Part shown: positions 60,009 to 64,000 of the stretch, piece by piece | Numbering within the stretch: position 1 is the first letter of the stretch | How the letters are laid out: every line of letters begins with the position of its first letter | NCBI RefSeq assembly: GCF_044797955.1 | Contig: NZ_CP085211.1 | Span: 1,302,001-1,366,000, forward strand | Source of the DNA: Idiomarina seosinensis_A | Lineage (GTDB): Bacteria > Pseudomonadota > Gammaproteobacteria > Enterobacterales > Alteromonadaceae | Length of the DNA stretch: 64,000 nt | Direction: 5' to 3' | Position numbers and translations under genes: made by a program | Notes under the pieces: model-generated | What the model was told of the DNA's origin: nothing | The model's database searches: none | What the model saw: only the letters and a program-made list of their open reading frames with translations

Positions 60009-60209
60009 ATGTACGAGGAAGATCTTAACACAGTGGTCGTACGCTGCCCGAATTGTGGTCACACAACTCAACTGGAAATCGACAATTCAGCTGGTAATCA
60101 GGACTATCAGGACGAGTGTTCAGCCTGTGGGGATCTGATTCATGTGCAACTGCAGGTTGACGAGTTGCATAACAAAACCAAAGTTCATATCGAAGGCAAC
60201 GACGGTTAA
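60009..60209 (+). CDS. CPXCG-motif zinc-finger-like protein
   Basis: A 66-residue protein with two Cys pairs, RCPNCGHTTQLEI and DECSACGDLIHVQL, that likely bind one zinc ion as a rubredoxin-like knuckle. It belongs to the small CPXCG-containing cysteine-rich family, whose function is unknown. A good AGGAG ribosome binding site precedes the start. Its stop overlaps the stop of the converging riboflavin synthase gene by 4 bp. Confidence 0.87.
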   Translation: MYEEDLNTVVVRCPNCGHTTQLEIDNSAGNQDYQDECSACGDLIHVQLQVDELHNKTKVHIEGNDG

Positions 60210-60814
60210 CCCCGTTGCTTTAAAACACGCTCAACGGTTTCCACAATAGTGATGGTTTGCTGATCAAACTCAATGTTTAACGGTGTACCTGGCTGTGCCT
60301 GAGATAAATTTGTCAACCGTAAGGTTTCGGGTATCAGGTGCAGGCTAAAACGATTTTCTTTTACCTCGCCTATAGTCAGGCTTGCGCCATTAACCGCAAT
60401 AAAGCCTTTAGCAAATAAATAGGGGGTAAAGTTTGCCGGCACTTCAATCCAACCCGCCCAGTTCGTGTCACTTTGTTCGACAGCAATCAAGGTCCCCTGA
60501 CAATGGATGTGGCCGGACACGTGATGTCCGCCAATTTCATCCCCCGCTTTTAGCGAGCGTTCAAAGTTAACCTGGCTATTCTCGATTAACAGACCTAAAT
60601 TGGTCAGGCGCAATGTTTCATCGATAACATCAAATTCAACCGTATCTGAACTCTGGTGAACCACCGTTAAACAACAACCGTTTATAGCAATACTGGCGCC
60701 AATATCTAAATCACGCAAAAATTGAGGTTCTACCTTCACTGTTAAATGGCGAAACTCATCCGAATCTTTGATATCACTAATCTGTGCCTGGGTTTGTACG
60801 ATACCGGTAAACAT
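60206..60814 (-). CDS. ribE: riboflavin synthase alpha subunit
   Basis: This enzyme dismutates two 6,7-dimethyl-8-ribityllumazine molecules to riboflavin. The 202-residue product has the two-fold repeat: MFTGIVQTQAQISDI...SIAINGCCLTVV in the N-half and GHHVSGHIHCQGTL...FIAVNGASLTIGEV in the C-half. The MFTGIV start is diagnostic. It is not next to ribD, ribBA or ribH, so it is a stand-alone copy, like E. coli ribC/ribE. Divergent from the DUF3080 gene and convergent with the CPXCG gene. Confidence 0.96.
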   Translation of the reverse strand: MFTGIVQTQAQISDIKDSDEFRHLTVKVEPQFLRDLDIGASIAINGCCLTVVHQSSDTVEFDVIDETLRLTNLGLLIENSQVNFERSLKAGDEIGGHHVSGHIHCQGTLIAVEQSDTNWAGWIEVPANFTPYLFAKGFIAVNGASLTIGEVKENRFSLHLIPETLRLTNLSQAQPGTPLNIEFDQQTITIVETVERVLKQRG

Positions 60815-60844
60815 AACAACACCTGAACGACAAGAGGAACTCGA

Positions 60845-61882
60845 ATGCCTGGCAGTGTACTGAGAATTGTAAAAACTTACCAGTGTTTGCCACTATTACT
60901 GGCAGTTTTGGCCGGCTTAGTACTGACTGGCTGTTCGCAACCAGAAAACATCATCACCTCAGTGCATACACTCAATCAGCGAATTGCCAGCACACTTGAT
61001 ACTGATGCTGTACAGTTAAGCTACTCGCCTCGTCCGGCGCCCTTGCCCGCTGTCCGACAGCTGAAGCCTGCAGGGCAACCGGTCGGTATGAGCTTATTAA
61101 CCAGCTTACGCCTGGGACACTGCAACGTGGGTCAGCAAATAGCTCAACGCAACAGCGCTCTGGGTCGATTAGAAGATGGGTTAATGCGTCTGCAGGGTGA
61201 TATTAAACTGCTACAGGGCTTAAAAGAATGCATCAAACAGCCAAAATCTGCGCCTCTAGTCGATGAATTACAACGGGCAATTGAGGCCAAATCCCGGCAG
61301 CTTCAATTTGATACAGCCCACGCACTGGCAACGGATAAGGCCCTACGAAATGCCTTAGACATTGGCGCTGAACCCCTGCAAAAAGTGGATCCTGCAGCCT
61401 TTAACACCGCACTGGATGCTCTCACACAAATTGTTAACTGGCTGCAGCAACCCGGCCCACAGCCTCATCTGCACGAGTGGCGCGAACAACTGGCGCAATC
61501 CGACTACCTAAACCGCTTGAGTCGTTCAGTGGTATCCATGCGCCTGAAACTCCGGCAACTGCAGGCAGGGTTACCACCACTTACCCGGGCCACAGGTTGT
61601 GATAGTAAAGGGGTGCCTCAACGGGCTAAAGTCTTACGCAACGTTTTTATGCAGTTTTTTATTAATGATGTCCAGGCCGACTTAGCTCTGTTAACCACTC
61701 AGTTTCAACAATATCAGCCGTTGTTACGTCAACTCGCCGACATCAGTCCGCAGCCGGCATTGACGGGTTATCTGGTGCGCTTAAGCGAGCAGGGGCAACA
61801 GCTCAGCAAGGTTAGTAAAAGCTTTGTGCAGCCCTGGCAGGAATTTTTCGCCAACTGTGGCTTTACACCGGGTGAGGATTAG
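60845..61882 (+). CDS. DUF3080 family lipoprotein
   Basis: A 345-residue protein with a lipoprotein signal (LPLLLAVLAGLVLTGC, lipobox LTGC, Cys30) followed by a mostly helical region (ITSVHTLNQRIASTLD..., SLLTSLRLGHCNVGQQIAQRNSALGRL) typical of DUF3080, a gammaproteobacterial family of unknown function. A central coiled-coil-like stretch lies about 120-160. It is divergent from ribE with 30 bp between starts, so their promoters overlap; it is 47 bp ahead of the acyl-CoA dehydrogenase gene and may be transcribed with it. Confidence 0.85.
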   Translation: MPGSVLRIVKTYQCLPLLLAVLAGLVLTGCSQPENIITSVHTLNQRIASTLDTDAVQLSYSPRPAPLPAVRQLKPAGQPVGMSLLTSLRLGHCNVGQQIAQRNSALGRLEDGLMRLQGDIKLLQGLKECIKQPKSAPLVDELQRAIEAKSRQLQFDTAHALATDKALRNALDIGAEPLQKVDPAAFNTALDALTQIVNWLQQPGPQPHLHEWREQLAQSDYLNRLSRSVVSMRLKLRQLQAGLPPLTRATGCDSKGVPQRAKVLRNVFMQFFINDVQADLALLTTQFQQYQPLLRQLADISPQPALTGYLVRLSEQGQQLSKVSKSFVQPWQEFFANCGFTPGED

Positions 61883-61929
61883 CTCTAATCTAGGGATAAA
61901 GCAACTGGTCGGACCGGAGCCAATCTACC

Positions 61930-63609
61930 ATGGAAAAACCTCACACTACAGATGCTTACTGCGCACAAACCCATGAAGTGAAGAATCAGCCGCCGGCACT
62001 GGAAAATTACAACCTGTTTGCTGAAGATAAAGCTCTGCAAGAAGCCGTCCAGCGCGAAGGTGCTGGCTGGGCCGAACAGGACATAGCCCGGTTTGGTGCT
62101 GAATGCGGTTTAACAGAACGTATCCAGCTGGGCTTTGACGCTAATCGCCAAAAGCCAATACTTCACACCCACGATCGCTTTGGCCATCGCCTTGACCAGA
62201 TAGAGTTTCATCCCAGTTATCACCAACTGATGGACATTGCCATTACTGAGAGTTTACATGCCAGCCCATGGCGGGAGCCCAAGAAAGGCGCCCACGTGGC
62301 GCGTGCTGCCAAATATTATTTGCATACCCAGGTCGAAGCAGCGCATGGCTGCCCAATCACTATGACATTTGCCTCGCTACCCGCTCTAATGCATCAAAAA
62401 CAGTTATTTGACCTGTATGGCGGAAAAATCACTGCCCCCTATTACGACCCTGCTAATATCCCGGCAGAGCGTAAAAACGGCTTGACCGTAGGTATGGCGA
62501 TGACTGAAAAGCAAGGCGGATCCGACGTACGCAGTAACACGACAAAAGCATATCCGATTGGAGAGCAAGGCCCGGCGCAAGCTTATGAGCTGGTTGGTCA
62601 CAAATGGTTTGTATCTGCCCCAATGTGCGACTTATTCCTGGTGCTGGCACAAACATCGGCAGGTTTGTCCTGCTTCCTGGTTCCGCGGTGGCGTCCGGAC
62701 GGCAGTAAAAACCCGGTCCAGATTCAACAACTGAAAGACAAAATGGGTAATGTTGCTAACGCTTCCAGCGAGTGTGAATTACGCGGCGCGCTGGGCTGGA
62801 TGGTTGGCGAGGAAGGCCGTGGTGTTCGCACCATTATCGAGATGGTTGCTATGACGCGTTATGATTGCATGATTGGATCGTCCTCGGGCATCCGCCAGGC
62901 CAGTGTTCAGGCCCTGCATCACTGTCATTATCGGAGCGCCTTTGGCAACCAGCTCAGTGCGCAGCCGCTGATGCAAAATTTACTGGCTGACTTGGCACTG
63001 GAAAGCGAGGCGGCAATGACCCTAACTCTACGTATGTCCCGAGCCTTTGACAATCAAGACGATGAACATGAAAAGCTGTTCGCCCGTATTGCCACACCCA
63101 TCGGCAAATACTGGATTTGTAAACGGGCTCCGAATCATGCCTATGAAGCCATGGAAGTGATTGGTGGTATGGGGGTCATGGAAACAACCATTATGCCGCG
63201 ATTATTCCGCGAATCGCCAATTAATGCTATCTGGGAAGGCAGCGGCAACGTGCAGTGCCTGGACATTCTGCGGGCGATACAAAAAGAGCCAAAAGTGCTG
63301 GATGCTTATTTTGCTGAGCTTAGCAAGGCCCAGGGCCGTGACGAATGCCTTGATGCGTTTATTAACCAGTTGCGACGCGACTTTAAACAAACTCCGCAAC
63401 AGGACTGGCAATATCATGCGCGCCAATTTGCCGATCGTATGGCGCTGGCTTTACAGGCTGCTTTATTATTACAATATGCGCCAGATTTTATCGCCTCAGG
63501 CTTTATTGCCGGGCGCTTAACACAACGCCAGCAGATGAATTACGGAAGCTTACCCCGGGGTATTAACGTCGCTGCCATCATCAAGCGGGCAACGCCAGCG
63601 ATTAGTTGA
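61930..63609 (+). CDS. aidB: AidB-like acyl-CoA dehydrogenase
   Basis: A 559-residue flavoprotein close to E. coli AidB (541), part of the adaptive response to alkylation damage. It shares EAVQREGAGW at the start, CPITMTFASLPALM, GMAMTEKQGGSDVRSNTT, LVGHKWFVSAPMCDLFLVLAQ and INAIWEGSGNVQCLDILRA. The acyl-CoA dehydrogenase core is about 60-470, with a C-terminal AidB-type domain to the end. AidB binds DNA and FAD, and may destroy alkylating agents; a plain acyl-CoA dehydrogenase role is possible too. No ada/alkB genes are adjacent, and no Ada box was recognised upstream. Confidence 0.88.
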   Translation: MEKPHTTDAYCAQTHEVKNQPPALENYNLFAEDKALQEAVQREGAGWAEQDIARFGAECGLTERIQLGFDANRQKPILHTHDRFGHRLDQIEFHPSYHQLMDIAITESLHASPWREPKKGAHVARAAKYYLHTQVEAAHGCPITMTFASLPALMHQKQLFDLYGGKITAPYYDPANIPAERKNGLTVGMAMTEKQGGSDVRSNTTKAYPIGEQGPAQAYELVGHKWFVSAPMCDLFLVLAQTSAGLSCFLVPRWRPDGSKNPVQIQQLKDKMGNVANASSECELRGALGWMVGEEGRGVRTIIEMVAMTRYDCMIGSSSGIRQASVQALHHCHYRSAFGNQLSAQPLMQNLLADLALESEAAMTLTLRMSRAFDNQDDEHEKLFARIATPIGKYWICKRAPNHAYEAMEVIGGMGVMETTIMPRLFRESPINAIWEGSGNVQCLDILRAIQKEPKVLDAYFAELSKAQGRDECLDAFINQLRRDFKQTPQQDWQYHARQFADRMALALQAALLLQYAPDFIASGFIAGRLTQRQQMNYGSLPRGINVAAIIKRATPAIS

Positions 63610-63674
63610 TAAAGAATAAGAAAAACCAGTAACTGTAGCGGCATACCACCCGCAATGGGTGAAAACTAGCCAGT

Positions 63675-63715
63675 CAGTTCTCCGGAGCATAAAAAACACT
63701 TGCGCCGGAGAACTG
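63675..63715. repeat. 11-bp perfect inverted repeat overlapping the tRNA-Val promoter
   Basis: CAGTTCTCCGG (63675-63685) and CCGGAGAACTG (63705-63715) are exact complements around a 19-base loop. The right arm begins at the last base of the candidate -35 of tRNA-Val. No T tract follows, so it is not an ordinary terminator for the AidB-like gene. Confidence 0.65.
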
Positions 63716-63735
63716 AAATGACTAATATAGCGCCC
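63700..63735 (+). promoter_or_regulatory. candidate tRNA-Val promoter with GC-rich discriminator
   Basis: TTGCGC (63700-63705), exactly 17 bp and TAATAT (63723-63728) are followed by GCGCCC, a GC-rich discriminator as in stringently controlled stable RNA promoters. RNA would start near 63736, about 26 bases before the tRNA. Confidence 0.45.
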
Positions 63736-63761
63736 GTCTTCAACGACACTCGCTAAACAGT

Positions 63762-63838
<77 letters not shown>

Positions 63839-63864
63839 CTTCCTGATAAAGCTCCACGAAAAAA

Positions 63865-64000
63865 CTATTGGTAAGTCCGTGATGCGTTAACAATTTTTTG
63901 CGCTAATTCGGGACTTTTGCATTCATTAGCAATGTCACCCAGGGTTACGATACCAACAAGATCCTTGTTTTCGCGATCATTCAATACCAGTAAACGCTGG
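63865..64000 (-). CDS. CBS-domain protein, 5' part cut by window edge
   Basis: The last 44 codons of a minus-strand gene: QRLLVLNDRENKDLVGIVTLGDIANECKSPELAQKIV, ending at a stop at 63865-63867. LVGIVTLGDIA is the end of a CBS domain, which usually binds adenine nucleotides. The rest is outside the window, so the full architecture is unknown; stand-alone CBS-pair proteins of about 140 residues are the most likely type. Confidence 0.75.
   Translation of the reverse strand, partial: QRLLVLNDRENKDLVGIVTLGDIANECKSPELAQKIVNASRTYQ

Overview
The window reads as chromosomal DNA of a marine-type gammaproteobacterium. GC content is roughly 47-48 % by eye. Protein sequences sit close to E. coli, Vibrio and Shewanella orthologues, and the gene orders (rluC/rne back to back, gyrA-serC-hisC-aroA-cmk-rpsA-ihfB-lapAB-pyrF, thrS-infC-rpmI-rplT-pheST-ihfA) are gammaproteobacterial. 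My best guess is Alteromonadales, possibly Idiomarinaceae. That is inferred from resemblance, not from a search. No phage, IS element, integron, plasmid gene or CRISPR array was found; this is almost entirely core genome.

Layout. 1-4938 (minus): rluC-HAD phosphatase-yceF-yceD-rpmF-plsX-fabH, linking rRNA modification, nucleotide clean-up, ribosome assembly and phospholipid/fatty acid initiation; fabH runs off the left edge. 4939-8450: a long untranslated leader with an rne5-like hairpin, then rne (RNase E) and a strong terminator. 8475-20194 (minus): a ComEA-like gene, then a supraoperon read as gyrA, serC, hisC, aroA, cmk, rpsA, ihfB, lapA, lapB, pyrF. 20364-26258 (plus): ubiG-gph, then the class Ia ribonucleotide reductase set nrdA-nrdB-yfaE, preceded by two NrdR boxes, and grxA. 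26300-31245 (minus): hrpA and a secreted isoaspartyl peptidase. 31334-34721 (plus): a small unknown gene, sbcB and a GMC oxidoreductase. 34752-39804: an MMPL/RND transporter and a YCF48-like propeller, divergent from a DUF1329 protein. 39894-42343 (minus): a beta-hydroxyacid dehydrogenase, cmoM and a NIF3 protein. 42487-43076: two small unknown genes.

43157-52726 is the most distinctive region. A nine-gene minus-strand operon (phr photolyase, SnoaL-like protein, SDR, FAD oxidoreductase, DUF1365, CFA-synthase-like methyltransferase, DUF2878, chalcone-isomerase-like protein, DUF3833 lipoprotein) is divergent from a LON-domain gene, an ECF sigma factor and a ChrR anti-sigma factor. Three promoter-like sites with an 18-bp spacer, resembling the TGATCC...TAA promoter of the Rhodobacter RpoE/ChrR system, lie in front of phr, the LON gene and the sigma gene. 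Together they look like an autoregulated light/singlet-oxygen regulon that repairs DNA and remodels membrane lipids. The CFA-like enzyme lacks two expected bicarbonate-site residues, so it may make something other than ordinary cyclopropane lipids.

52747-59700 (minus) is the translation operon thrS-infC-rpmI-rplT-pheS-pheT-ihfA, with an AUU start on infC. The right end carries a CPXCG zinc-finger protein, riboflavin synthase, a DUF3080 lipoprotein, an AidB-like acyl-CoA dehydrogenase, tRNA-Val(GAC) and the 3' end of a CBS-domain gene.
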